Shown: positions 24,195 through 36,802 of the stretch, in pieces | Position numbering within the stretch: position 1 is the stretch's first letter | Layout: each line of letters begins with the position of its first letter | Made by a program: the position numbers and the translations under genes | Assembly (NCBI GenBank): GCA_008711295.1 | Contig: VUYV01000405.1 | Span: 119,063 to 183,062, forward strand | Reading direction: 5' to 3' | Origin: Anarhynchus alexandrinus | Taxonomy: Eukaryota; Chordata; Aves; Charadriiformes; Charadriidae | Length of the DNA stretch: 64,000 nucleotides | Notes under the pieces: model-generated | What the model saw: the letters and a program-made list of their open reading frames with translations, nothing else | Database searches by the model: none | What the model was told of the DNA's origin: nothing

Positions 24195-24774
24195 GCAGTT
24201 GCCTATTTTTCCAAGCAATTGTGTACAACTGCAAAGGGTTGGCCTGGCAGTCGCAGAAACATCCAGGAAGCCTGGAAATTCACCCTGGGCCAGAAAATGA
24301 CTGTGTTAGTGTCCCATACAATATCTGCAGTACTGGAAGCGAAAGGTGGCAGGCTATAATGGTAGAACAAGATGATGTGGAAATTGTAGTCACTAACATT
24401 GTCAATCCAGCCTCTTTCCTCAGTGGGAATACGGGAGAACCAGTCCATCATGACTGTCTGGAGACCATCGAAGCAACATATTCAAGTCGCTCGGACCTGA
24501 GAGACAGTCCTTTGGAAGACACAGAAAACTGGTTCACGGATGGAAGCAGCTATGTCCTAAGTGGTAAAAGGGCAAGAACATCAAACATGCAGAAGAGATC
24601 CTGAAACTGTTGGAGGCAGTCCAACTCCCTGAGAAAGTGGCGATTATGCACATTAAAGCGCACCAGAAAGTAAACTCGGAGTTAGAAAGAGGAAATGAGC
24701 TGGCGGACAGAGAGGCAAAACAGGTAGCCAAAGCAAAGGTAAAAACTGAAGGGGCTTTGGTCCCTGATGGATGA
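24195..24774 (+). pseudogene. pol: ERV pol, RNase H remnant with internal deletion
   Basis: After the TGA at 24192 the reading (AVAYFSKQL) continues, then shifts frame. The frame that ends at 24604 carries NWFTDGSSYV at about 24525-24554, which contains the first RNase H catalytic Asp motif. Reading then has to change frame to follow the later RNase H part (from about 24567: GKNIKHAEEILKLLEAVQLP, HIKAHQK, ELADREAKQ), so the middle of the domain is deleted. The frame stops at a TGA at 24772-24774 just before integrase. This is the tether-to-RNase H region and is clearly inactive. Confidence 0.85.
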
Positions 24775-25341
24775 ATCTCCCTAGAAGGTAAGCCAGAATA
24801 CACTAAGGAAGATCAAAAGCTTATCACAGATCTAGAAGGGTCATATAATAAAGAGGGATGGGCTCTCACCCCACAAGGGAAGCTAATCGTTCCCTCCTAT
24901 CTAACATGGCCTCTAATAAGAGAAGAGCACAGGAAGAGGCATTGGGGGGCAGAGGCCTTATATAAACATCTAATTAAAGAAATTGTAGCTAGAAATTTAT
25001 ACACCGCTGTGAGACAAGTGACTCAGCAGTGTGATCTTTGCCTCCAGACTAATCCCAAGAATACCTCCAAACCAGAAATAGGCCAAATTGGGAGAGGCAG
25101 CGGGCTGGGGCAACAATGGCAGATTGATTTTTCAGAACTCCCAAGAAAAGGGGGGTATCAATATTTATTGGTATTAACTGATACCTTTTCAGGTTGGCCA
25201 GAAGCATTCCCCACCAGGACAGCCAAGGCTCGGGAGGTAACCAGAATATTAACACAAGAAATAATACCACGCTTTGGGGTTCCAGCAACCACATCTTCTA
25301 ACAGAGGGCCACATTTTTTCTTAAAAGTAGTACAAATTTGA
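24775..25341 (+). pseudogene. pol: ERV pol, integrase (C-terminally truncated)
   Basis: An open frame of 188 codons. It has an N-terminal HHCC zinc-binding motif with His codons at 24928 and 24940 and Cys codons at 25030 and 25039 (CDLC). The catalytic core follows: WQIDFSELP has the first Asp codon at 25126, then LLVLTDTFSGWPEAFPTR. At the second catalytic position the codon is AAC (25300-25302, SSNRGPHFF) instead of the Asp codon seen in active relatives. The frame ends at a TGA at 25339-25341. The third catalytic residue (Glu) and the C-terminal domain are gone through a deletion that runs into env. Confidence 0.92.
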
Positions 25342-25351
25342 AACTTAGACT

Positions 25352-25685
25352 ATGAAGGTAAAATGTGGACCAAGATTTGTTTGCATTTTGTCTGTCTACA
25401 CCTAATTGGCGTGGTTGCTTGGCAAAGAAATTCTTGAGTAAAGATGACACCTCATGGGGGTTTTCTGAGCTTTGGGAAAAATTAACCTCTTGGCTACCAA
25501 ACCTAACATGGCTAAAACAATTATTTGTTATGATGATTATACTTGTGATTTTGTTTGTAGTCCTTTGTTTAATGGTCCGGTGTGCCCTATTGCGTTGTCA
25601 GAACACAGGTGACTCTTATAGCGAGTGGAAGAAGAATCAACTACGACGGAGATTAAAGACTAACAAGTATTTTGAAAAAGTATAA
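25352..25685 (+). pseudogene. env: ERV env remnant: transmembrane tail
   Basis: Nearly all of the envelope gene is deleted. An ATG at 25352 starts a short stretch with hydrophobic residues that may be what is left of the env signal peptide. From about 25440 to 25685 one frame encodes the end of a transmembrane subunit: ELWEKLTSWLPNLTWLKQLF, a hydrophobic membrane span of about 25 residues, then a basic cytoplasmic tail ending at 25683. The surface subunit, the fusion peptide and the immunosuppressive-domain region are absent. Confidence 0.85.
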
Positions 25686-25751
25686 GATTATATAGTACTG
25701 TAGTGTTATAGTGTTAGAATTAAGGGTAGTAAAAGAATTTACTAATCTTTT

Positions 25752-25764
25752 AGAAAAGGGGGGA
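25752..25764 (+). promoter_or_regulatory. ERV polypurine tract
   Basis: agaaaaggggggA directly upstream of the 3' LTR. It is the expected primer for plus-strand DNA synthesis and ends one base before the TG of the LTR. Confidence 0.9.
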
Positions 25765-25765
25765 C

Positions 25766-26340
25766 TGAGTCAGGGGTATATGATAGAGATAACGACACAT
25801 TCTGTACTAATTGGCTAGTAATGACATATAACCTAGAAAACAGGCCTGATTGATAGTTTACTGAACACCAGACGAAGCAAGAAGTCTTGTGATGTTGTCA
25901 AGGGCAGCTCCTGATAATGAACAAGAACCTGTCTGGAGAAGCGGCTGAAACCGACCCTGCGGTCTGGACAAAGACCAAGGAAGAACTGAGTCTGCGCAAA
26001 AGCAAAAGGTTACTTGCGGTGATGAAGAGGAATCATCAGCCTTCATCCTCACGACCCTCAGCGACCACCACCAGGAGGCAATGCGCAAGCGTAGTTGGGA
26101 GGACTTTATGAAAATGATGTATTAGAGTTAATTTTAATACGAAGCGGGGACAGGTCATGAATATGTATAGGCGTATTCGGAAATCTTATGTTTATGTGAT
26201 TAAGTACTATATATAGTTGAGAAAGCCGCTGCATTGGGTGCGCACGATTGCGGTGGGGCGACCCCCCGTGCTGCCCGGCGCTGAATAAACATACCTACTT
26301 TACAACCATCTCGGTTGTGGAGTCTACTTTCCGCGTGTCA
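25766..26340 (+). repeat. ERV 3' LTR (575 bp)
   Basis: The partner of 19916-20486. Differences seen by eye are nine base substitutions (three of them clustered near 26172-26179) and a 4-base TTGA duplication at about 25850. Starts TGAGTCAGG and ends GTGTCA. The AATAAA is at 26284-26289. Confidence 0.96.
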
Positions 26341-26344
26341 GGCA
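26341..26344 (+). repeat. ERV target-site duplication, right (GGCA)
   Basis: Direct repeat of 19912-19915. Confidence 0.85.
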
Positions 26345-29300
26345 GAGCTGAAAAAGTTGACTGAGGTCTTACTGGCTTGGGGAAAAGGGGAAAAAACAAA
26401 CAAAAAAAACCCCCAAACTGTGTTTCCTTTCAAGGCTGCAGACATGTCTCAAAAGAACATGGAATTCAACAGCTGCAAGTAGTTCAAGGTAGAAACACGA
26501 CCTTGAGGAACAAGATAAAGCAAAGATCAAAATACAAATCCTTAAAAAGAAACTGCAGAAATACTGGAAAGGAAGGGGGAAGGTTAAGAAAACCTTGCAT
26601 AAACTAAATACTCCTAAGAAAACTGGAAGTGGTTTAGGGACATATTTTCTCAATATACACACCCATGAGCTTCAAGCTGGGCCACATACAGGTGCGCCAT
26701 TAACAGATTCTGCTGAGTAGCAGTTCACAATCATTCTTACTAACTTTTAAGTTTTAATCACCGCATAAATCTAAAAACCAGAACAACTCTCCCAAACCTA
26801 CTACTAGTGTCCGTTACAAGCTTTGGTTACCTGCTATGTATTCTTCTCCCAGATACCACACTTTCTGTGTAAATAAGGCAAAAGCCAAACTGATCAACAG
26901 GTGATAAAGGAACTAGAAGATTAAAACAATTACTTGCAATTAAAGAAAGGGTTTCGGACCTCCAAACTATGCAGAAGACAACACTTGCTGCCATCCCTGA
27001 GATATGGTTTCTCATAGGTCTGTGCTGTTTAAATCTGATAATTAAGGAGTTTTGGGGAAGGAAAAAAAAAAAAGAAAAAATTCTTCCGTAACTATCACTT
27101 ACCACTATCTGGAAATTAGTGCACCTTTTAAACAAACCGGTTCCAAACTGGATCCACATCAAGACAGCTCTTCTGTAAACCATGGTGGGTTTTCTTCTCC
27201 TTTTTCTGCCAGCTGAGGAACCACCATTTTTTCCTGGGCAAAGCAGAAGTTTACCACTGGATTCTTTCCCTAGTAGCTGAAGTATTAATCAACAGTGCAT
27301 TGATAAACCAGCAGGGCATCTCACAACTATCTGTAAATAAGTAATCTACTAAGTAGTCTTGGTTCTACATTTTTAGCTACTCATTTTTCTTGTTTCAATC
27401 TTAACCTTTGATTCTTTTCCTAAAATTATATTACAAGCTGTACTTCCATCATTACTGAACTTTATACTGAAATAAGTGACTGCATATAGATTAGTTATAC
27501 TGCTAAACTCAGTGGTTTGTAGGTTTTGGTTTGGTTTTTTTTTTGGTTGAGAGTGGTAAGTACATCTGTTTCCAATTGTTTGCTCTTCTATAAAACTCAT
27601 GGTTTGGAATCACAGGTAAAATAAGCTCTTTTAACCTGTCGTGTCACCTTAAGTCCATTCTGACATGAAATTTCTAGTAAAAAGTCATGTTTTTTTTCTC
27701 CTCTGTACAACGTACCTTCATTCCAAGACTCATTCTATAGCACAGTATTTCAGCCACAGCTAAGCTTATGTTCATGTTGTCTTTGAAAAGCATAGAAAAC
27801 TGTAGCCGCATGAGAAGCAGGTGAAGCTTTATCTTTAATATCCAGAAAAGAACACTTCCTTACATCTGTAAGTTTGCAAAGTATTCAAACAGCAGTCTTT
27901 TATCCTGAATCATTGCTATTTTCTGAAGTAAGGGCTATTGATTGATGCCCTAATTTAGTTTGCATATGATAAGTGAAGCATGGAAGTATCTTGATTATAA
28001 ATCTTTCATATTATATGAATCTGTTTAAAATGGAAATAAGTGACATCTGATCATTCCACATGGTGATGCATTTGACTAATCTATACAAAATGTTATTTAG
28101 AAGAGCCTGTTTTAAACATCCTGCGAGCATCAAGACGCCTTTTAAGTAGTATTAGAAGTTTAGCACAACTTCACTGAAAACATATGTTATTGGTAATTCT
28201 TAATCTGCGGCAGGACTTTCATCCCTTTGACAGAATTTAAGTTATCAAAGTACAAAACTGTCTGCATGTAAAAGTAGTAACGTGGAGATACACAAGTACT
28301 TAAATGTACCGTTTCATTAAACCTTTGCATACACAATGAAATCACAGAACCATCAAATTCTAGAAATTAGACAAATATTGACTAGCCAATGGCATGTATC
28401 TTAATGCCAGAAAGGGAAGTAATTTTACCTGTACGTTAGTAGCAGAAAGTTTTCCACTTTGTGCAAATTACACAATAGGACTACTTATTTTACAATACCA
28501 TTAATTGCCTAGTGTGCTTTATCTTGGCCTAAATTTAGTCTGATCAAGCCATTTAGGAGTTTTGCTACTGGAAAAGCAATGCTAAGTGTCAGAGTTAGAA
28601 AATTCTATTCTGACACATTTATATACCACCTTTTCACCTCAAAGTTTGAAAGCAGTTTGTAGACAAAGGCACTATTTACATTTTACAAACTAAAAAAAAA
28701 AAGCCAAGGTGAATGAAGTATGCAGTACAGTGAGGATGAGAAAAGTCTATGCATTCCAGGTTATTCCATTCTGCACAAATCCACACTTGTAAACTGTGCT
28801 TGTACTTTGAAAGACAAGAGAGCTACTCCCATTTAAATATTCAGTTGCTTGGCTTTAAACCATTATTTCCTTCATCTGCCAGGAGTCAGCATTTGACAGG
28901 GTAAAAGAAGGTTAAATAACTGGATCACAAAAGCAGCCGGGCAAGCTTCCAGGCTCAGTTAGCCCAATTAATGAATTGTTCTTATACTGCTTCAGTAAAT
29001 CTTTAAGCTCACTCCACAGGGAGACAGGAAGAGCTCAAACTTCACCACTTCTCTTCTATCCCATTAGGGCTCTCTGTAGAATACAGAAACAGATTGACAG
29101 ATGCCAGCTATACATACATCTGTAGGTGTATGAGTCTGACAGTGGCTCCTGCTCTTACAATTATTTAAAAATTAGTCCTGTTTTATATAAGTTAAGATGT
29201 TTCCGTTCAATGAAACATACTCTTGTCTACTATTGCACCAGAAGGACAAATGAAGAACCATTTTGATTAAATGTGTGTTAAATTACGGTTTGTATTTCCA

Positions 29301-29537
29301 CAGCAGATACAAGCTTCAAAATATAATACCCCCTGCAGCTTCATAACATCAAGCATTTTTAAGTATGAAAACTGTTTTTGAAACACTCAATTGATATGTT
29401 CTGTAAAGTTGATTAGAAACTTCACCCAGAGGTTATGAACAAAATTTGTCAAACCAGATAGAGCTTTCATATCTCATTATTATGTAAATCATGAACGTTG
29501 CCACCCCCTTTAACAATCTGAGCAAAGCTATATGCAT

Positions 29538-29570
29538 GGGGGTGAAGGGGGGTGGGGGAGGAGTGGTGGG
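29538..29570 (+). repeat. G-rich tract
   Basis: Four runs of three or more G within 33 bases on the plus strand, which makes it a candidate G-quadruplex in intron 1. One loop is long (about 9 bases). Confidence 0.4.
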
Positions 29571-31179
29571 AATCCCATTACTCAGGGAAAGTACTGTCTG
29601 CTTCCCACAAAAGCCAACAAAAGAAGTTGAAAAAAAACACAGACTAGGAGTGGTCGGGCAGATAAATGAACAGTATCTTTTAAAATTTGAGCTAAAAATA
29701 TTTTCTGACACATTTGGAAATTATTTTGGCAAAACGCAGTAACGAAAAACTTTTGAAAGGACATTGTATGCATGCAATGCGTCCCCCTATTAAACACGAT
29801 TAAGGAAATGGTATTTCAAAATAACCAAAATCTCAGTGTACTGCAGAGATGAACACATTCAGACTTTCTGCTTGTCACCTCCTAGATGCATCAGTGATAC
29901 AATATGAAAGTAGAATAATTATGCTTGGCATGTAGTAATCAACCATTATAATGAATTAGGCCAGAAATAATTGTCTGAACCAAGTAATTTTAACCTAACT
30001 GGGGAGGGAGAGGAAAGATGCTTTGCTGCTAGGTACAAAGACATTTATCTTCCCCTTGCTCGGTTGCATTGACAACTTCTACCGTCATAACATCCAGGAG
30101 AAGTCTCGGACCAAACTCTATTCCATGGTTACCAGAAAAGACTCCCTGAAAACTATCCCCGAAGATGCAAATCTAGAAACAACCAAATATAGAAATGGGG
30201 GACCATAAAGAAAAAAAAATAATTCTATAGTACTTTTGCAACAACTTTAATACACATTCCTCTCCAATAAGGTTATGAAAAGAAAATTATTGGCTAGATA
30301 AAGTTTTCTCTGTATAATTCTGTTAAGACAACCAATCACAAACAAAATTCATATTTAACTTGGTATAAATGCCTTATATCATTAAGTCATCCCTCGCTTT
30401 GAGGAATGTGCGTGTAAAAATAAGAGGATATAGCCAACATTTGATGCTGTTGGAAGATCTTAAGTTGTTGTAACTGCCTTTCTGATCCAAGTAGCCTTTT
30501 TTTTTTCCTTTCACATCCTCCTCACACTCATTACGTAAGGCACAGCGATTAATGAGCAAGATGAAGATATTTCAGGCTATTAAACTTCTACATCTTGTAT
30601 GAAGCTTTATTTCTATGGTGTGCTTTTTGGATGTCAGTGACAATGATTTTTCTTTTGTTCTCTCCACAAACACTCAAGAAGTTACCCCATCAGCTACAGA
30701 TGTTTTACAAGCAACTGAGCATTTCATATTTACCAGTTGCAAAAAGCTAATATTCATACTTTGGTAGCAAACACAAAGCCCAACAGATCGCAGCAAAGAT
30801 GCACAATATTAAATATGGAAGCAGCCTTATTTATAAACCCATGCATACAGGAAGATCCAACTCATTAATTAGACCATGAAAATCTCTTTAAAATCCACCA
30901 GAAAATCCCAAAACACACAAACCACAGCTTAATATTCAAAATTCACAGAGTACATTCAAAATATACAAAGAGAAGTCATGTAACCTGCAATATACAGACC
31001 ATATACAACTCAAGTTATTTCAATTTATAAACTACAAAACTTTTTCAATGGATTTCTAGGTCTCCATTTGAGGTTTGGTTAGTTTTCTGACACAATACTA
31101 CCATACCCTCACATGCATTGTCAAACCATCCTTTTAAAGTAAAGGACAAAAGAGATTTAAAGTTGATCTTGAAATAACA

Positions 31180-31196
31180 GGGGTGGGGTGGGGGTG
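31180..31196 (+). repeat. G-rich tract (GGGGT)n-like
   Basis: ggggtggggtgggggtgg, an imperfect G-rich simple repeat. Confidence 0.5.
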
Positions 31197-32530
31197 GCTA
31201 CTGGGCTAAGTTTTACTATGAATGCAGACACTTTGACTTTTTAAAATAAAAAGGTAGTATATATTTAAAAAAAAATCTTCACCAGTATCCATGGCAAAGC
31301 TACAAAATAACATAACACAATATAATTTCACTAAGAAATTAGACCTCACTAAAAGACTTTATATTGGATTCACATAAATCATCTGATGTGATCACAAAGA
31401 AACAGATGAAGCGATTCAGAGTTCCTGGCTGAACTGTAAAATGATAAACTACATTGAGAAACTGAAAAAAAGAAACCCGCTGAATTATTCACAGAAGCAT
31501 GCAGAGCAGCTAGCCAGCTGGTGCACACAAACAACCTCTCGTGGCAGGAGAAAAAAAACTATCAATCCCTGTTACGACCAGAACACTTCAGTGCTCACAA
31601 GCTTGGGAAGCCCCTATGGGGGTCCCTATGATGGCTCAACTTACATTTATTTCCAGTTGCAACACTACTTATCAAGTGTCTAGCTGAGGTTAGGAGCCTA
31701 TAGATGATCAGCAAATGTATTTTCCTGAATCCAGGACTTGAAAAGTGTAATAACATGCCTAGTAAAGACCTTTCTTGATTACTCACACACATAGGAGCAA
31801 TGCTTTACCAGTTAAGCTTATCAAACACAACACACCATCTATCTGTTCAAAGTCAGCAACTCTGAGCGCTCACAAAAATTAAACCAATCACGCCAACTTT
31901 CTGCATAGAAGGCTGTTATCAAGGACCAAGAACATCCCACCCCAGGCACCCATCAGTGCTGGTTATCGACAAGCTGGATTCAAGGACTGATTCACTCCTG
32001 CATGCTGCTCCATCCGCTCAGCTTAGTCATTCCTACTTAATGACCAGAGAAGAGCCATCAGTTTGCTACCAATGCTAGGAAAATTAGTTCCTCAAAAGAT
32101 GCTGATTTCTAAATGTTTTCATATCCTTACCTTGACAAATCTTCCTTAGAAAAACACACAGACATCTATTTTCTGAAGAACTGGAGCTCTCCCTGAACAG
32201 CAAGAAGAAAATGTTGCAATTTCTGCCAACTGCACTTTTTCCTCGTTTGCCTTCGCTGAAGAGCCAAAGGAAAGCAGAGTTCAGTGCCTGTAGTCTTAGA
32301 TGCTCAAGCCCACAACCTGCACCCTGTTTGAGGTTGAACATAACACACCGCTACTGCTGAGGCAGTGTCTAACTAGCAGTATTTCTATGAAGTAAGCTTT
32401 GTTAAAACCGATGTAGTCTAGTAGTAGAACGCATAATTTTTATTAGATTAAGTACTGAACAATGGAAACTTTAATTGGCTGCTAAAGAAGGACAAAGTAT
32501 GTTAGGGAGGAAAAAGTGAAACAACTGAAA

Positions 32531-32968
32531 TGATGATCCGAGGGCTGGAGCACCTCTCCTATGAGGAGAGGCTGAAAGAGTCGGGGCTGTTCAGCCTGGA
32601 GAAGAGAAGGCTCCGGGGAGACCTTATTGCGGCCTTCCAGTACCTAAAGGGGGCCTACAGGAGAGCTGGGGAAGGACTTTTTACTAGGGCATGTAGTGAC
32701 AGGATGAGGGGGAATGGCTTCAAACTGGAAGAGGGCAGGTTTAGATTGAACATTAGGAAGAAGTTTTTCACTTTGAAGGTGGTAAGGCACTGGCCCAGGT
32801 TGCCCAGAGAAGTTGTTGAGGCCCCATCCCTGGAGGTGTTCAAGGCCAAGCTGGACGTGGCCTTGGGCAACCTGTTCTAGTGGGAGGTGTCCCTGCCTAT
32901 GGCAGGGGGGTTGGAATTCGATGATCTTCAAGGTCCCTTCCAACCTAAACCATTCTATGATTCTATGA
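32531..32968 (+). mobile_element. CR1 LINE 3' end, young copy, plus strand
   Basis: A 438-bp, heavily 5'-truncated CR1. It keeps an open frame for the last 113 or so ORF2 codons (from [16 protein letters not shown] to ALGNLF, stop at 32878-32880), the short 3' UTR and the cattctatgattctatga end. By eye it differs from 40487-40923 at about 16 positions, so it belongs to the same or a closely related young subfamily as the large copy 8 kb away. Confidence 0.95.
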
Positions 32969-35900
32969 ACTCCAGCAACAAAACAAAACAAAACCGCACA
33001 TTTCCGGAATTTCACATGCAGTGATAGCCATAATCCAAGGCTGCAATGTGTCTGAAAAATACTCTTTTGCAGTAAAATACCCTTAGTTACCAACATAACA
33101 ATGACGTAGAATAGGTTCAAAGTAACTTGTAGAAGGGAATCCAGAAGCACCACTACAGCAATAAATCTCATTTCCAATGAGTGTCATCATCGATTACATA
33201 GCAGAAAAAAAATAGCTGAATCTATTAAACCCATTTAATTCTACCAAAGTATATCTGTTGTCAACTTGATTGTGCTCTCTGTAACATTCTTTTGCATGGA
33301 AAACTGCAAAAATATTTCAATGTTGAAAATATTCAACAACTGAGGAAAAAAGCTTAGAATAAAACTTTGCTTGGCTCTTGATTCATATTTACTAGAAAAG
33401 TTCCTCAACTATGTACACCTTTTCTCTTGTCTTTTCAGAAGTCTATTTCTTTTATTTCTGAAATAATTTAAAAATCTACACCTGTGGATAAGCCACTGAG
33501 TAGGACTGTATCTCTACTGAAACCATAGCATACACTGAACACACCACCTGCTGAAAAGAACTTTTTCCTGCCAAATGGGCCTTCAGACAGTTAACTTCGA
33601 ACTGACCAGGAGAGCCAGAGCAAGAGGTCAGCAATCCTCCACAAACAGCACTGAGGACTTTGTTGGACTAAATAGGCACAATCAGGTTTTAGAGCTATCA
33701 TTTTAACCCAATATATTTCAAAGCACTGCCATGGGCTTAGCTGCTGAATTCCATCTCAGTTATTGAGTGAAGACCTAATTCCTTACTTAGGACCGACTGA
33801 AACCTAACACTTACTTGGTAATTTTCTAAATGTAACATGAAGAGCAGGTAGGCCAATTTCATCTGTTTTTTATTGCAGTTCATAACTGATTTTTATTTTA
33901 ACAACTCTGGTAATGTTATTTAATTTAATAACATGTAGAGCCCAGCCACTGCATTAATAAAGTTCAAAGGTTTTTTAACTTTATTTTATAATTCACCTCT
34001 ACTAATGCATAGACTTCAGAATGACAAGGCAAAGAACACAAAGACTTCAGGCAATTTACCTCATCAACCTGACCAACTACTTGGCTATTCCTGAACAAAC
34101 ATTTGCTACTCAGAGGGAGTGCAAAGTCTGATTCAACTATTCTGTACTTTTTTCTTTGATTCGAGCTATTTCTTTATTAGAGAAACATGTTCAGTGGAAT
34201 CTAATCCCCTTTTAGAAGCTGCAGATGAGTGCATTAACTTGCAAAAATAAAGATAACATAAGAAGAGTAAGGAATGGACTGGCAACTCAATTAGCCAGCC
34301 AGGAAATCAAAACTGGGGGGAAAAAACCCAAAATAAACTGGCATGGTTATCCTTGTTTACTATTATAGTCTACTTATGCGCGTGTAACAGTTTCTTCTTT
34401 CCTTTCTCTGTTACTCTCACACTTCACTAAAACCTTGAGATACATAAGTGACTGTCATCAAGAACTACGTGAACAGTATCACCTTGAAAATTTTTCTCAG
34501 TGCAAACTTTGAAAGCATTGCTTCTTCTAGGAAGAAGTTAATGACTTCACAGGGAATCTAGCAAATAATTACGTTTCTCTAAATAGTCACACATTTTATA
34601 TATCTGCTAAAACGAACAGATCAGACTCAGCCTTCACTTGGTTGGAATGTGAATGGTAGCTAAAAGATAAATTTAGAAAAGTGAAAAAAAAACCCTGTAA
34701 ATTCAAGGTGATTTCATCTAGCAAAAATTTTATTCTGCTGTAATCTTTGTCAAGAGTTACCAGCTCACACACATACAGCATATTTCAGTGCTGGAGTTAC
34801 GACTGGTGACCTGCTTTTACACCTTGGTATTTCAAACATTAACAAAACCAACTTGTATTGAACTTGAGTTTGATAAGTACTACTCCAAAATGAGGGATTT
34901 GATCGTTAACACAAGAACACACTCCTAAGCTTACAAGGCCTTCTCCCCATCCCTAAGCAAAACCAGATACGTAACTGTTTATTATTGACACAGGCCCTTA
35001 GCTAGGTTCTCACTATTGGTCAACACCATATAGAAGGTTTATCTAGTTACTTACTCTCCCTAATTCAGACCTTTACATTGCACTGGGTTTCAATTGCAAG
35101 TTCCATGGCTGTACTTGAACAATAGCACCTTTACAAATACCTCTCACCCTGATTTCAAATACTGCAAGAGCAGAAATGTTGTTTCAGTATTGCCTATCAC
35201 TAAAACTCAGTGCATTTACTTTTCATCTAAGATTGTATTTCCAGCCATTGCTTCTTACTGTTTCCTTCTGTGATAGCTTTAAGAGCCCTCATCACCTTTG
35301 TTTTTCATGTAAACACTAACTAGTCTCCTGAATAAACTCAGTCAATGCAGAACTACCAAGCGCAATTCTTTAAATTATTCTCCCATTTCTTTATGTCCCC
35401 TCCATCTTTTCCAGCTTGCAGGCAGCAGAAGCAAAGAGATTCCCAGTAGCAGATGAACACAATGTTACTTCAGAAAGCTGCTATAATCTATTCAAGAACT
35501 CTATCAACACCCGCACCATGAATATCATCCTTCTTGGCCAACAGGTCCCAAACGTTCTGTAGCTGTACATTGAGAAAGCTCTCCTGCAAGGACATTCAGC
35601 TCCTTACATCTCCCACCCCTACTCTCTCACAATCATTTCCTTCTCTTGTGCAAATATTTTTAATAGCACTGACATCACACTACAGATAGTAAGTAGGACC
35701 CATTTGATTCCATCTGAACCCACTCGGACATCTAACTTGTTGAAAGCTCCCTCTCTTGAGAGCACAGTTTGGTAGTACCTAAACTTACCAGTAGAGAACC
35801 ACTCTGGCCAAGCTCATGGTTACCTTATGCTCTGACACGCTTCATATTGGAGAACCACTGTCATATGCCACAAGATTGCACAGAGAACCTGCGTCAACTG

Positions 35901-36265
35901 ATTATCCACCACTTCTTTCCATTCTTTGCAATTGCTGCTTCCCAGAATACAGCACAGGGATTCTGCCCTACATCCTTTGATCCTGTGTCCGTGTATTTGA
36001 TGGCATTGCCTCTAAATCTCCTTACCAAGCAGCTTCGCTATTTATCTTTACTTCTCCCAGTGGAATCTAAAAAGTATTCAATTGTCAATTGCTTAAGAAA
36101 GTGTCTATAATCAGGCCAAACCAGGGAAATCTACTAAAAATGCTGCTATTCAGGAGCTGGTCATATTTATAATTCCATTTTTAAGGCTGCATCATTAAGC
36201 TCCTTTTTATATCATTCATAGTGACTTCTAATTTTCCTAGCTTCTTAATATCACATCACTAACTC

Positions 36266-36523
36266 CACAGAATCACAGAATGGTCAGGGTTGGAAGGGAC
36301 CTCTGGAGACCATCTAGTTCAACCCTCCTGCCATAGCAGGTTCCCCTACAGTAGGTTGCACAGGATGGCATCCAGGCAGGGTTTGAATGTCTCCAGAGTC
36401 GGAGACTTCATAACTTCTCTGGGCAGCCTTTTCCAGTGCTCTGCCACCCACAAAGTAAGGAAGTTCCTCCTCATGTTTAGATGGAACTTCCTATGTTCAA
36501 GTTAAGTTTGTGCCCATTACCTC
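36266..36523 (-). mobile_element. CR1 LINE fragment, 3' end, minus strand
   Basis: Plus-strand start cacagaatcacagaatgg is the reverse complement of the CR1 octamer tail, followed by the 3' UTR signature and the end of ORF2 in reverse. It is truncated at about 36523, next to a T-rich run. Sense to DIP2A. Confidence 0.92.
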
Positions 36524-36802
36524 CCCAATACCTCTATTTTTTTTTCAGGGATACCCCCATGGTAGGTATTCACTATTTGGTCCATACAAACAAGCTGGAT
36601 TCTCAAGTATTCCCTATTCACGTAGGTCTCATCCTGTTCTAGGATATGCTCATCTATTATCTGCTAGATGCCTGTGTTACCCAATGCATCCTAATCCCTT
36701 CCAAATCACCCATTTAATGGTTCTCCTGAAGCTGTGGAGGGTTCCTTATAAGCTTCCTAAGTATTTTTCTCTGTCTCTCAAGCTAAGCCTTCATGAAAAA
36801 AT

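Larger units (their letters stand above)
19916..26340 (+). mobile_element. Endogenous retrovirus, gammaretrovirus-like (class I), defective provirus
   Basis: A 6.4 kb provirus in DIP2A intron 1, antisense to the gene. The order is 5' LTR, tRNA-Arg-type primer binding site, long leader, gag (MA and CA), the end of protease, RT, RNase H, integrase, a short env transmembrane tail, polypurine tract and 3' LTR. The LTRs differ by nine substitutions and one 4-base indel by my count, about 1.6%, so the insertion is fairly recent. A 4-bp GGCA duplication flanks it. It cannot replicate: large deletions removed nucleocapsid plus most of protease, part of RNase H, the integrase C-terminus and nearly all of env. 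Frameshifts and several TGA stops break what is left. The class I assignment rests on the 4-bp duplication, the MGxxxx gag start, the absence of a dUTPase, and gammaretrovirus-like RT and integrase motifs. Confidence 0.95.
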
